DNA from: Closterium sp. Naga37s-1
Taxonomy: Eukaryota > Streptophyta > Zygnematophyceae > Desmidiales > Closteriaceae
NCBI GenBank assembly: GCA_947471745.1
Contig: CANJKZ010001150.1
Location: 248,001 to 312,000 of the forward strand
DNA: 64,000 nucleotides
Direction: 5' to 3'
The notes under the pieces were generated by a model that ran no database searches, was not told the origin of the DNA, and saw only the letters and a program-made list of their open reading frames with translations. Of this stretch, positions 23,744 to 35,600 are shown in pieces. The first letter of the stretch is position 1. The number at the start of each line of letters is the position of its first letter. A program made the position numbers and the translations under genes.

Positions 23744-24060
23744 CAGAGGGTGCAGGACACAGGGGGAGAGACAGAGGGTGCAGGACACAGGGGGAGAGAC
23801 AGAGGGTGCAGGACACAGGGGGAGAGACAGAGGGTGCAGGACACAGGGGGAGAGACAGAGGGTGCAGGACACAGGGGGAGAGACAGAGGGTGCAGGACAC
23901 AGGGGGAGAGACAGAGGGTGCAGGACACAGGGGGAGAGACAGAGGGTGCAGGACACAGGGGGAGAGACAGAGGGTGCAGGACACAGGGGGAGAGACAGAG
24001 GGTGCAGGACACAGGGGGAGAGACAGAGGGTGCAGGACACAGGGGGAGAGACAGAGGGGG
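23744..24060. repeat. 28-bp tandem array, 11 copies
   Basis: Nearly perfect unit beginning GGTGCAGGACACAGGGGGAG and ending AGACAGAG. It is followed to about 24210 by degenerate GGGGGAGAGACAGAGG-like copies. Unrelated in sequence to the 28-bp satellite at the left edge. Confidence 0.93.
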
Positions 24061-24469
24061 AATGTCACAGGGGGAGAGATAGAGGGGGAAGGAGACAGGG
24101 TTGTTGACAGAAGGGGAAGGACAGAGGGGGAGAGATCGAGGGGGAAGGAGACAGGGAGAGAGACAGAAGGGGAAGGACAGAGGGGGAGATACAGAGGGGG
24201 GAGGACATAGGGAAGGACCTCAGAGAGGTCAGCGCCACGCACCAGGTGAGCCTTCGCTTTCCCCATATGCCCCTCCTCTCCCTCGATCTCACCATCTTTC
24301 CTGTCCCACCCCATGTACCTTCCTCTGGCATCTGCCCCTGTTCCCCCCATCCTATCCCTTGTGACCCCTTATCCCCTGCCCTGTTTCCCCCATCCTATCC
24401 CTTGTGACCCCTTATCCCCTGCCCTGTTTCCCCCATCCTCTGACCTGCTTCTCCACACCCTCTACCTGT

Positions 24470-27375
24470 TTCCCCCAATCCCCTTCCCTGCTTCCCCCCC
24501 TCCGCTTCCCTGCTTCCTCCCATCCCCTTCCCTGCTTCCCCCCCCATCCCCTTCCCTGCTTCCCCCCCCATCCCCTTCCCTGCTTCCCCCCCTCCCCTTC
24601 CCTGCTTCCCCTCATCCCCTTCCCTGCTTCCCCCCATCCCCTTCCCTGCTTCCCCCCATCCCCTTCCCTGCTTCCCCCCATCCCCTTCCCTGCTTCCCCC
24701 CCTCCGCTTCCCTGCTTCCCCCCATCCCCTTCCCTGCTTCCCCCCATCCCCTTCCCTGCTTCCCCCCATCCCTTCCCTGCTTCCCCCCATCCCTTTCCCT
24801 GCTTTCCCCGATCCCCTTCCCTGCTTCCCCCCATCCCCTTCCCTGCTTCCCCCCATCCCCTTCCCTGCTTCCCCCCATCCCCTTCCCTGCTTCCCCCATC
24901 CCCTTCCCTGCTTCCCCCCATCCCCCTCCCTGCTTCCCCCCATCCCCTTCCCTGCTTCCCCCCATCCCCTTCCCTGCTTCCCCCCCTCCGCTTCCCTGCT
25001 TCCTCCCATCCCCTTCCCTGCTTCCCCCCCCATCCCCTTCCCTGCTTCCCCCCCCATCCCCTTCCCTGCTTCCCCCCCTCCCCTTCCCTGCTTCCCCTCA
25101 TCCCCTTCCCTGCTTCCCCCCATCCCCTTCCCTGCTTCCCCCCATCCCCTTCCCTGCTTCCCCCCCTCCGCTTCCCTGCTTCCCCCCATCCCCTTCCCTG
25201 CTTCCCCCCATCCCCTTCCCTGCTTCCCCCCATCCCTTCCCTGCTTCCCCCCATCCCTTTCCCTGCTTCCCCCGATCCCCTTCCCTGCTTCCCCCCATCC
25301 CCTTCCCTGCTTCCCCCCATCCCCTTCCCTGCTTCCCCCCATCCCCTTCCCTGCTTCCCCCATCCCCTTCCCTGCTTCCCCCCATCCCCCTCCCTGCTTC
25401 CCCCCATCCCCTTCCCTGCTTCCCCCCATCCCCTTCCCTGCTTCCCCCCATCCCCTTCCCTGCTTCCCCCCATCCCCTTCCCTGCTTCCCCCCATCCCCC
25501 ACCCAGAATCCCCCCATCCCCTTCCCTGCTTCCCCCCCTCCGCTTCCCTGGTTCCCCTCATCCCCTTCCCTGCTTCCCCCCATCCCCTTCCCTGCTTCCC
25601 CCCATCCCCTTCCCTGCTTCCCCCCCTCCGCTTCCCTGCTTCCCCCCATCCCCTTCCCTGCTTCCCCCATCCCCTTCCCTGCTTCCCCCCATCCCCTTCC
25701 CTGCTTCCCCCCATCCCCCACCCAGAATCCCCCCATCCCCTTTCCCTGCTTCCCCCCCTCCGCTTCCCTGCTTCCCCCCCCATCCCCTTCCCTGCTTCCC
25801 CCCCCATCCCCTTCCCTGCTTCCCCCCCTCCCCTTCCCTGCTTCCCCTCATCCCCTTCCCTGCTTCCCCCCATCCCCTTCCCTGCTTCCCCCCATCCCCT
25901 TCCCTGCTTCCCCCCATCCCCTTCCCTGCTTCCCCCCCTCCGCTTCCCTGCTTCCCCCCATCCCCTTCCCTGCTTCCCCCCATCCCCTTCCCTGCTTCCC
26001 CCCATCCCTTCCCTGCTTCCCCCCATCCCTTTCCCTGCTTCCCCCGATCCCCTTCCCTGCTTCCCCCCATCCCCTTCCCTGCTTCCCCCCATCCCCTTCC
26101 CTGCTTCCCCCCATCCCCTTCCCTGCTTCCCCCATCCCCTTCCCTGCTTCCCCCCATCCCCCTCCCTGCTTCCCCCCATCCCCTTCCCTGCTTCCCCCCA
26201 TCCCTTCCCTGCTTCCCCCCATCCCTTTCCCTGCTTCCCCCGATCCCCTTCCCTGCTTCCCCCCATCCCCTTCCCTGCTTCCCCCCATCCCCTTCCCTGC
26301 TTCCCCCCATCCCCTTCCCTGCTTCCCCCCATCCCCCACCCAGAATCCCCCCATCCCCTTCCCTGCTTCCCCCCATCCCCTTCCCTGCTTCCCCCCATCC
26401 CCTTCCCTGCTTCCCCCCATCCCCTTCCCTGCTTCCCCCCATCCCCCACCCAGAATCCCCCCATCCCCTTCCCTGCTTCCCCCCCTCCGCTTCCCTGCTT
26501 CCCCTCATCCCCTTCCCTGCTTCCCCCCATCCCCTTCCCTGCTTCCGCCCATCCCCTTCCCTGCTTCCCCCCATCCCCTTCCCTGCTTCCCCCCATCCCC
26601 TTCCCTGCTTCCGCCCATCCCCTTCCCTGCTTCCCCCCATCCCCTTCCCTGCTTCCCCCCATCCCCTTCCCTGCTTCCCCCCATCCCCTTCCCTGCTTTC
26701 CCCCATCCCCCTCCCTGCTTACCCCCATCCCCTTCCCTGCTTACCCCCATCCCCTTCCCTGCTTCCCCCCCTCCCCTTCCCTGCTTCCCCCCATCCCCTT
26801 TCCTGCTTCCCCCCATCCCTTCCCTGCTTCCCCCCATCCCTTTCCCTGCTTCCCCCCATCCCTTTCCCTGCTTCCCCCCATCCCCTTCCCTGCTTCCCCC
26901 CATCCCCTTCCCTGCTTCCCCCCCTCCGCTTCCCTGCTTCCCCCCATCCCCTTCCCTGCTTCCCCCCATCCCTTTCCCTGCTTCCCCCCATCCCCTTCCC
27001 TGCTTCCCCCCATCCCCTTCCCTGCTTCCCCCCCTCCGCTTCCCTGCTTCCCCCGATCCCCTTCCCTGCTTCCCCCCATCCCCTTCCCTGCTTCCCCCCA
27101 TCCCCTTCCCTGCTTCCCCCCATCCCCTTCCCTGCTTCCCCCATCCCCTTCCCTGCTTCCCCCCATCCCCCTCCCTGCTTCCCCCCATCCCCTTCCCTGC
27201 TTCTCCCCATCCCCTTCCCTGCTTCCCCCCATCCCCTTCCCTGCTTCCCCCCATCCCCCTCCCTGCTTCCCCCCATCCCCTCCCTGCTTCCCCCCCATTC
27301 CCCTCCCTGCTTTCCCTCTCCCTCCTCCCTGCTTTCCCTCTCCCTCCTCCCTGCTTCCCCCCTCCATCCCCAATG
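24470..27375. repeat. 22-bp polypyrimidine minisatellite, about 130 copies
   Basis: A C/T-only unit (TCCCCTTCCCTGCTTCCCCC plus CA) with length variants of 19-24 bp. Higher-order blocks recur: a set with CCACCCAGAATCC monomers is seen near 25500, 25715, 26335 and 26450. Strand asymmetry is extreme, with almost no G except in the TGC of each unit. Apparent proteins of more than 1000 residues on either strand are artefacts. Confidence 0.95.
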
Positions 27376-28170
27376 CTTCCCCCATGCCCCTCCTCTCCCT
27401 CGATCTTGCCATCTTTCCTGTCCCTCCCCATGTGCCTCTCCAATCCCTCCCCTTGTACCTATCCTCTCCCTCCCCATGTACAATCGCAAAGAGGAGGGGG
27501 GACGCACGCGCAACAGGGGGGCAGCGCAGCAAACTTGTGTGCAATCTCAGTGACCATTCACCCTCTCTTGCAGACCTTTTTGGACTGCATTCACATCCGG
27601 AAGGATGAGGGGGGACGCAGGTGCAACTAGGGGGCAGCGCAGCAGACTTAGGAACACGCTCACGTTCGAAAAGTGCCTGCTGCATCGATGAGATGATAAA
27701 GTCTGGGCTGAATGCTGAGATGTGTGCTTATTTTTCTCTTCCCATTCCCCTCCATGCTTGCCGCCCAGCAGGTGCTGGAGAGCGGCGCCCAGGTGCTGAG
27801 CGACCGGGGAATCTGCTGCATTGATGATTTTGAAAACATGTCCAGTAATGCCTCGTTCAGCATATTGCCAGCAGCATGCTGCAACATAACCCCCACTCTT
27901 TTCATACTCCCCACTACTCTCATACCCCCCACTCCTTTCATACTCCCCACTCCTCTCATACCCCCACTCATTCCATACCATCCACTCCCCCCACTCCTCT
28001 CATACTCCCCATTCCTCTCATACCCCGCACTCCCCTCGTACACCCAACTCCTCTCATACCCCACAGTCCCCTCATACCCCCTGCTCCTCTCATATCCCTA
28101 CACCCTCGTTCCAAACTTCCCACTCCTTTCATATCACCCACTCCTCTCATACCCACCGCTAATGTGAATT
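27376..28170. repeat. Flanking duplicate of the 22-bp array and CT-rich repeats
   Basis: 27385-27440 repeats, with some changes, the sequence at 24265-24320 on the other side of the 22-bp array (CCCTCCTCTCCCTCGATCT core). A segment near 27490-27540 (GAGGGGGGACGCACGCGCAA) is repeated near 27605-27655. From 27890 to 28165 there are degenerate TCATACCCCCCACTCCT repeats. No gene is supported. Confidence 0.75.
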
Positions 28171-28199
28171 CAAATTGTCACTGTTTCGTCTGGTCCCGC

Positions 28200-28535
28200 T
28201 TTCCACCTATGCACTGCTTTCCACCCTTGCACCCCTGCTTCCCACCCTTGCACCACTGCTTTCCACCCTTGCACCCCTGCTTCCCACCCTTGCACCACTG
28301 CTTTCCACCCTTGCACCCCTGCTTCCCACCCTTCCACCCCTGCTTTCCACCCTTGCACCCCTGCTCTCCACCTTTGCACCCCTGCTTCCCACCCTTGCAC
28401 CCCTGCTTCTCCCCCTTGCACCCCTGCTTTCCACCCTTGCACCCCTGCTTCTCCCCCTTGCACCCCTGCTTTCCACCCTTGCACCCCTGCTTCTCCCCCT
28501 TGCACCCCTGCTTTCCACCCTTGCACCCCTGCTTT
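28200..28535. repeat. 21-bp array, about 16 copies
   Basis: Units of CACCCTTGCACCCCTGCTTYC alternate between TTTCCACC and TTCCCACC/TTCTCCCC versions, giving a partial 42-bp dimer pattern. No coding signal. Confidence 0.92.
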
Positions 28536-28990
28536 TCTGCTTCAAGAGCAGCAGCAAGTCCCTCCAGAGATCCTATAGCTGCCACTGGTTCGTCTGCTCC
28601 TTCTCTGAGCTACTACTGGTACATTTTTTAGCCCTCAAGCTGTGCGCCTTCTATCCCACCCATGCATCTGCCATGTGTTGGCAGGCTAACTGGTGTGTCG
28701 ATTCCAGTACTGACACCTTTGGAGTAAGATAATTGTTACACATCATCATGGATGTATCCTTTTTGGGATACCAAACAAGCTAGTGCCCTAGGCAGAATGG
28801 AACATGAGCTGGATTAGGGTCTCAAGAATCGAAGCATGGGATTAGTTTCACCGGGCTATAATATGTGCAAGTTTATTTCACTCTTATCATGATTAGGTTT
28901 AGGACAGAACGGCAAAGTTGGTGAAAACACATTCAAGCATGACATGTTCAAGACCACATTAGCACAGTGGGGATGGAAACACAACCCCAT
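28536..28990. other. Unique low-GC stretch
   Basis: Unique sequence with ordinary base composition between two arrays. Nothing is recognised apart from the candidate exon that follows. Confidence 0.4.
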
Positions 28991-29163
28991 TTATTCATCC
29001 TGACCTGCCACCCACACCTCCACTTCCTCCCCGTCATAGTGGCCTGCTACCCACCACTCATCACTATCGTCGCTCCAATCCTCCGCATCTTTTATCACTG
29101 CGTCTGCCACATCATCCCCTTGATCCGATGGCAATTCCGCCTTATCCCTCTCACAGTGGTAAC
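28991..29163 (-). CDS. Possible acidic C-terminal exon of an unidentified gene
   Basis: On the minus strand a CTGCAG acceptor is followed by 57 codons and TAA. The peptide is rich in Asp, Glu and Trp (segments such as DAEDWSDDSDEWWVAG and GEEVEVWVAGQDE), and the base composition is unlike the arrays around it. No upstream exon could be linked because the next 2 kb are repeats. It could be a gene fragment, part of an old mobile element, or chance. I do not recognise the family. Confidence 0.25.
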
Positions 29164-29454
29164 CTGCAGCTATAGCCAATGAGAAGGAGGATAAGCCAGA
29201 ATTTAGGGTGGTGTGCCTGTAGCTATGAATAATCTCATCCGCAGAGCATGGCAGGGCATGCCTGGAGGGGGGGAGGGAGAAGGGCGGAGCGGAGCATGAC
29301 AGGGGAGGGCACCGCAGGGCATGGCATGGCATGGGAGAGGCATGGCATGACGCGGATGGTGCAGACATGGGCGGGGCGGGCCATCAGAAAGCAGGGCAGG
29401 CATGGCCCCTCTAGTCATGGCATGGCAGAAAATGAGGGTGCAGACAAGGGCGGG

Positions 29455-29670
29455 GCGGCATTGCAGGGCAGGACATGGCAGGGCAGGGCAGGGCAGGACA
29501 GGGCAGGGCAGGTCAGGGCAGGACAGGGCAGGGCAGGGCACGGCAGGGCAGGGCACGGCAGGGCAGGGCAGGGCAGGGCAGGGCAGGGCAGGGCAGGGCA
29601 TGGCTAGCAGGGCAGGGCAGGGCAGGGAAGGGCAGGGCAGGGTAGGGCATGACAGGGCAGGGCAAGGCAT
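29455..29670. repeat. (GGGCA)n array, G-quadruplex-prone
   Basis: More than 35 near-tandem GGGCA/GGACA units, surrounded from 29250 to 29730 by looser GCATGGCAGGG repeats. Runs of GGG separated by two bases fit the classic G-quadruplex pattern on the plus strand. Confidence 0.9.
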
Positions 29671-30009
29671 CTCCTGGTATAGCATGGCATGTTTAGTTGG
29701 AGCACGGAAACGCGGTGCGGGGCAGGACAGGGAAGATGGGGAGTGGCATGCCGAGGTGGAGTAGACAAGATCGAGGCGAGACCAAACAGGGCATGGTAGG
29801 GAATGGGAGAGCTGAGCAGGCCAAGTTATAGCATGGTGGGCGATGGGTGTTTGTCAAATACCTTTGGGGGGGTCGATTGTTGTGGTGGGCGTCGTGGTGG
29901 CTCTGCGTGATGCCGAGCAAGCCTCTAGCGGGTTTGAAAGCTCGCTTGATGTTCGCCTTGGGTGCTTAGCGTGGGAGGTTCGACACATCACCTATAAGCA
30001 ACATACAGA

Positions 30010-31345
30010 TGGAGTGGAAGACGCGGATGGTGAACAGGTGGGGGCATGGTGCTGAAACCAGGCCCAAGGCAGCAGCATCCAGAGATGCTGCTGCCTTGGG
30101 ACAGAACAGGTGGGTTTACAGTGGTGAAAGCAAGCCCAAGGCAGCAGCAACTCTGGTTGTTGCTGCCTGGGGACTGAACAGGTGGAGGCATGGTGCTGAA
30201 ACAAGGCCCAAGGCAGCAGCATCCCTGGTTGCTGCTAACTTGGGACCGAACAGGTGGGTTTACAGTGGTGAAAGCAAGCCCAAGGCAGCAGCAACCACAG
30301 TTGCTGCTGCCTTGGGACTGAACAGGTGGGTGCATGGTGCTGAAACCAGGCCCAAGGCAGCAGCATCTATGGTTGCTGCTGCCTTGGGACAGAACAGGTG
30401 GGTTTACAGTGGTGAAAGCAAGCCCAAGGCAGCAGCAACTCTGGTTGTTGCTGCCTGGGGACTGAACAGGTGGAGGCATGGTGCTGAAACCAGGCCCAAG
30501 GCAGCAGCATCTCTGGTTGCTGCTACCTTGGGACCGAACAGGTGGGTTTACAGTGGTGAAAGCAAGCCCAAGGCAGCAGCAACCACAGTTGCTGCTGCCT
30601 TGGGACTGAACAGGTGGGTGCATGGTGCTGAAACCAGGCCCAAGGCAGCAGCATCTATGGTTGCTGCTGCCTTGGGACAGAACAGGTGGGTTTACAGTGG
30701 TGAAAGCAAGACCTAGGCAGCATCAACTCTGGTTGTTGCTGCCTGGGGACAGAACAGGTGGAGGCATGGTGCTGAAACCAGGCCCAAGGCAGCAGCAACC
30801 AGAGTTGCTGCTGCCAAGGGACTGAACAGGTGGGTTTACAGTGGTGAAAGCGGTCCCAAGGCAGCAGGGAACTCTGGTTGTTGCTGCCTGGGGACTGAAC
30901 AGGTGGGGGCATGGTGCTGAAACCAGGCCCAAGGCAGCAGCAACTCTGGTTGTTGCTGCCTTGGGACAGAACAGGTGGGTTTACAGTGGTGAAAGCAAGA
31001 CCTAGGCAGCATCAACTCTGGTTGTTGCTGCCTGGGGACAGAACAGGTGGAGGCATGGTGCTGAAACCAGGCCCAAGGCAGCAGCATCTATGGTTGCTGC
31101 TGCCTGGGGACAGAACAGGTGGAGGCATGGTGCTGAAACCAGGCCCAAGGCAGCAGCATCTATGGTTGCTGCTGCCTTGGGACAGAGGGTGCAGGTGGGG
31201 GCATGGTGCTGAAACCAGGTCCAAGGCAGCAGCATCCAGAGATGCTGCTGCCTTGGGACAGAACAGGTGGGTTTACAGTGGTGAAAGCAAGCCCAAGGCA
31301 GCAGCTGTCCTGGTTGCAGCTGTGTGCCTTTGCCTCGTGACACGT
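30010..31345. repeat. 72-bp tandem array of hairpin-forming units, about 18 copies
   Basis: Two alternating 72-bp versions (ACAGGTGGGTTTACAGTGG and ACAGGTGGAGGCATGGTGC starts) give a 144-bp dimer. Each unit contains an inverted repeat. In the best units the arms are perfect: CCCAAGGCAGCAGCA at 30351-30365, loop of 8 bases, TGCTGCTGCCTTGGG at 30374-30388. Loop sequence varies while the arms are kept. Because 72 is a multiple of 3, a plus-strand frame stays open for 235 codons with a 24-residue repeat. I treat this as a by-product, not a gene. Confidence 0.93.
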
Positions 31346-31550
31346 GAGCGTGGTAGGACCCCCAAGGCAGCAGCGACCATTGTCACTGTACTATAGTCGC
31401 AGTAGCAGGGAATTGGGCACTCACCTGGTCTATCCTCTCGAGCGAGCCGCAGGGGCGTGTGCTGCCCCTTGCTCCCCGTCAGTGCGCAGTATCCGCTTTA
31501 GTTGTGCGCGCGGTGGTCGTAGCCAGGTCACCTGGAGGGCGCGCTTCTCG

Positions 31551-31830
31551 TCGCCGGGAATGCGGGCTCCGCGTCGTCTGGAATGCGGGCTCCGCGTCGT
31601 CTGGAACGCGGACTGCCAATCGTTTGGAACACGGACTCCGCGTCGTCTGGAATGCAAGCTCCGCGTCGTCTGGAACGCGGGCTCCGCGTCGTCTGGAACG
31701 CGGAGTCCGCGTCGCCGGGAACGTGGGCTCCGCGTCGACTGGAGGGCGGGATCCGATCCGCCTGAAATGCGGGATCCGCGTCGCGAGGAATGCGGGGCTC
31801 CGCGTCGCACAGAACGCGAGCAGCTAAATG
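31551..31830. repeat. 23-bp array, about 12 copies
   Basis: The unit AATGCGGGCTCCGCGTCGTC plus TGG repeats with growing divergence toward the right end. Many units carry the short palindrome GGCTCCGCG/CGCGGAGTCC-like motif. No gene. Confidence 0.88.
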
Positions 31831-32601
31831 CGGCGAGCGGGTGCTGCTCGGCGCTTGGTGCGCGAGCCGAATCTCGTCCGCTTTCTTCCCCCTGGCTAGT
31901 CACAACGACTCCAATACACTCCCGGTTTCTTGTTGTGCCTAGCTACCCGTAGTCTCCAGTCTGTCATCACGGCCTTCTTCCCGTAAGTGCAATCGCGCTT
32001 GCACGTTCCTACACTTTGCTGTTGCCAGCTCCTGCGATGGTCGGTACGCTAGTAATCTGGGGTAAGGATCGTCTCGAACACGTTTCTGTTGTGGCGTTGA
32101 GTAGGTGGCGCTGATACCCAGCACGTGCGTTGCTTGCTCTGTTTTTCTATTTCCCGTTAGCATCGAGCTGATTTAGTGGTGAGGTGACTTCGGGTGAGCA
32201 ACACTTTCCATGCTCGATGCAAGAGAGGATGTGTGAGAGAGGATGTGTGCGACACATTTGTCGCTTTGGGTTGGTGGGATTCGCAGGTTTGGTGAGTGCG
32301 AAATGTTCACTTGTTGGAGGATAATTGTTCTCGCCAAAGGCAGCCAACCGAAATAGGCTTCGCAGATCTCGCATACAGCCTATTTCAAATCCACATAACT
32401 TGATAATTTACCATGCTGACCCCGGGCTTTAAAGGTACAGACAGACATTCTGAAGTAGCATTCACTTCTTCTAGCTTCTCCATCTCCCAGCAACTACCTG
32501 GTAAACCATCTATGCGACATCTCTACAGCACTCCCCACGCAGATCTCTTGCACACCCATCATACCACATACCTACCCCCACTGCCACACCACCAATCCCC
32601 C
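31831..32601. other. Intergenic sequence downstream of the SAP gene
   Basis: Unique, lower-GC sequence. It forms the 3' side of the minus-strand SAP gene. No RNA gene or convincing open frame was seen. Confidence 0.4.
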
Positions 32602-35600
32602 TCACTGCCCCCCCCTGACGGCGCTGACAGCGTTGCAGAAGCGTTCAGCCTGGGGGGAGCGGGAGGCGGGCGGCACGGCCTGGCAGAACATGGCGGCGCG
32701 GTCGGCGCGGGTGGTGTCGTCAAGGTCAGGGGCGATGAGGGGCACGAGGGCCTTGAGCTCCGCCAGCGAGGACGACTCCGCTGCCAGCAGCGACTGCAGC
32801 AGCACCGCCGTCTCCGATGCCAGCTCCACCCGTGCCTGTCAGCACAGGGAGGGGGGATGCGGGGGAGGAGGGGTGTTGGTGGCGAGTGGGTGGTGGAGCA
32901 CAGGTATGATGCAGCAGGATGGAGTGCAGAGATGAGGAGGGTGGCATGGCAGATGCGCGGTGCATGTACGCAAAGGGCAGTGTTGAGGGGGGTGGCCGTG
33001 TGGAGCTGCTCCGAGACACTGCACTGCCATCGGCCCCTGGGTCCTTCCCCACGTTCCCCATGCCGTGTGCTCATGCTCCCATGCACCCATGCTCCCATGC
33101 TCCCATGCACTCATGCACACATGCTCCCATGCACTCATCCACCCATGCACCTATGCACACATGCTCCCATGCACTCATGCACACATGCTCCCATGCACTC
33201 ATGCACACATGCTCCCATGCACTCATGCTCCCATGCACTCATGCTCCCATACACTCATGCTCCCATGCACTCATGCTCCCATGCACTCATGCTCCCATAC
33301 ACTCATGCTCCCATGCACTCATGCTCCCATGCGCTCATGCACACATGCACTCGTGCACTCATGCACCCATGCACTCATCCCTGTGCTCACACTTTGGCAG
33401 GCGTACCTGAGGGGGAGGCGTACCTGAGGGAGAGGGGCTGGTTGGCGGACGGCAGAGATGAGGGCGGGCAGCAGCAGCGGCAGCAGCGCGAGCCCCACGC
33501 CCCCGATGACAGCACTGCGCAGGTACTTGCTGTTGCGCTCCTCCTCACTCTCCCCCTTCACCCGCCTCGCCTCCTCCTCCACCTCCCCCCTCATCCCCGC
33601 CACCGCCTCCCTCAGCCGCGCCACCTCCCCTGCCATCTCCCCCGGCTGGTGGTGCACGGGAAAGAGGGGAGGAAAGGGAGGGGAGGGGGGGAAGGAAAGA
33701 GAGGGGTGGTTGAGGAGGAGCCAGGGAAGTGAGTGACCGAGCCAGGTGGAGTTTCCTGTACCTCATTGAATTTCTGGGAAGCTGTATCGTTTTGTTCCTT
33801 GAAGTTGCTGAAGCGTTTTCTTCAGGGTCGCCGCTATTCCATTATGAGCTTGGGTGGGGAGGACGTTGGTGCACTCACAGTCGCGGGCAGCACGGGGGCG
33901 GGCGAAGGGGAGTCGGGTGCAGCGGTGGATTGAAAGGGCGGCAGCAACGACTCCCCTGCTGCCACCTCCGCCTCTTTCGCCTCCTCCTCCCCTGCTGCCG
34001 CCGCCTCCTCCGCCTGTGCCTTCCCGTGCTCCCCCTCCGCCTGCTCAGCGCCAGCTGCAGCAGCGGCGGCGGGCGCGGGGACGTCTTTAGGGGGCGCGCG
34101 GAACTTGGGCATGCGGCGGCGGCGAGGGGCGGAGGGCGGAGGCAGCCCTATGAACCCCAACGTGGGCGGCGGTCCCTCGCTGGGGTGGGGGGAGACGGGG
34201 GGGGGGAGGAGGGGAGGGAGGGGATGTGATGGGGGCGGGAAGGCAGCAGGGGAAGGCGCAGGATGGGGGAAAGGTGGCGAGCGGGCAGGAGGGGGAGAGA
34301 GGGTGGCAGATTATGTGTGTGCATGTGCGTGGCGGGGGGCGACTCACGCGAGGGCCTTGACGAGTTCGTCCTTGGTGTCGCCCTTGAGCCCTCTCTCCCT
34401 CGCCAGGTACCGCAGCTCGCCCATATCCATCGCCTCCAACGCCCGCTCCACCTCCCCCTTCTCCCCCGCCGCCTTCTCCCCGCCTGCTGCAGCCTTGGCA
34501 GCAGAAGGTTTGGGAGCAGCAGGTTTGGGAGCAGCAGGCTTGGGAGCAGGTTTGGCGGCCGCGGGAGCAGGAGAGGCGGCGACGGCAGGGGCAGCGGGTT
34601 GTGGGGAGGGCGGTTTGGCCTTGACTGGCGTGGCGGCCTTCTGGGCTCTGCGGAGGGCAGGCGGGGCGTGTGGGGGACGGGGGGCGCGCATGTGAGCTTC
34701 GGGGATGGGCAGACGCGGGGGAAATGGGGAGGGGAAGGGACGAGGTATGCAAGCATGTCAGGCACGAGTGCACGCACGGCACTGCGCGAATCACAACTCC
34801 CCACCCTGCCCTCCCCCGCGCTCTCCCCGCAACCCGATCCCCCTCCGTAGTTCCGCCCATAGCCCAACCCCCCAGGCACTCACAGCAGCGCGGCGACGAT
34901 CTGCGCCTTGGTGTCCCCGCGCACGCCCTGCGCGCGCGCCATCTGCCGCAGCTCCGCCAGCCCCAGCCCCAGCAGCTCCTTTTCCCGCGCCCCCGCCCCT
35001 CCTCCTGCGCCCGCCGCGGCTGCTGGGGGGACCCGCGCAGGTGCAGACACGCCTTGTGCGGCAGCGGGCGGGGAGGCTGGGGGCGCGGGCGAGGGGGAGG
35101 GCGGGGGGATGACAGGCGCGGGTGGCGGGGGAGGCTTGGGCAGCGGCTGTCCGGCCATTATGCTGGAGGGGAGAAGAGGGATGGAGGAGTGTGGGGAGAG
35201 ATAATGAAATCGAGTGCAAGCGGAGAGGTGAGGATAGAAAGGGAGAAGAAAGCGAGCGTGACGCAACATTGCATTCACCTTCCACGCCCTCTGCTGCTCC
35301 CAACCCCCCTTCCCCTCACCCCACATCCCCCCATGCGTACAGGCGCAGGTCTCGGAGGATGTCCGCGCGCGTGGATGACCGCGAGCCCCGCTCGCGCGCC
35401 AGCTCGCGCAGCTGCGGAAGCGGCATCTTCTCCAGCAGCTGCGTCATTGCGTCCGCGCCGCCCGGCACCACGGCCGGGGGGGCGGGTGGTTGCGGGGGAG
35501 CGGAGTACGCGAGTGAGGCCGCGCCTGATCTGAAAGGGCGGGGAGGGGGAAGTGGGGGGGAAGACAGGCGCGGGGAATGGACTGAGGGCAGAAGGCGGAT

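Noticed and set aside
24313-27630. Frames of 1105 and 1049 codons (plus) and 777 codons (minus)
   Set aside because: Translations of the stop-free 22-bp polypyrimidine array; no unique domain at either end.
30009-30716. 235-codon plus-strand frame with a 24-residue repeat (NRWVYSGESKPKAAAT)
   Set aside because: The 72-bp unit is a multiple of 3 and the inverted repeats impose the peptide; the frame breaks at a unit indel and codon pattern is explained by hairpin arms. Kept open only as a remote possibility.
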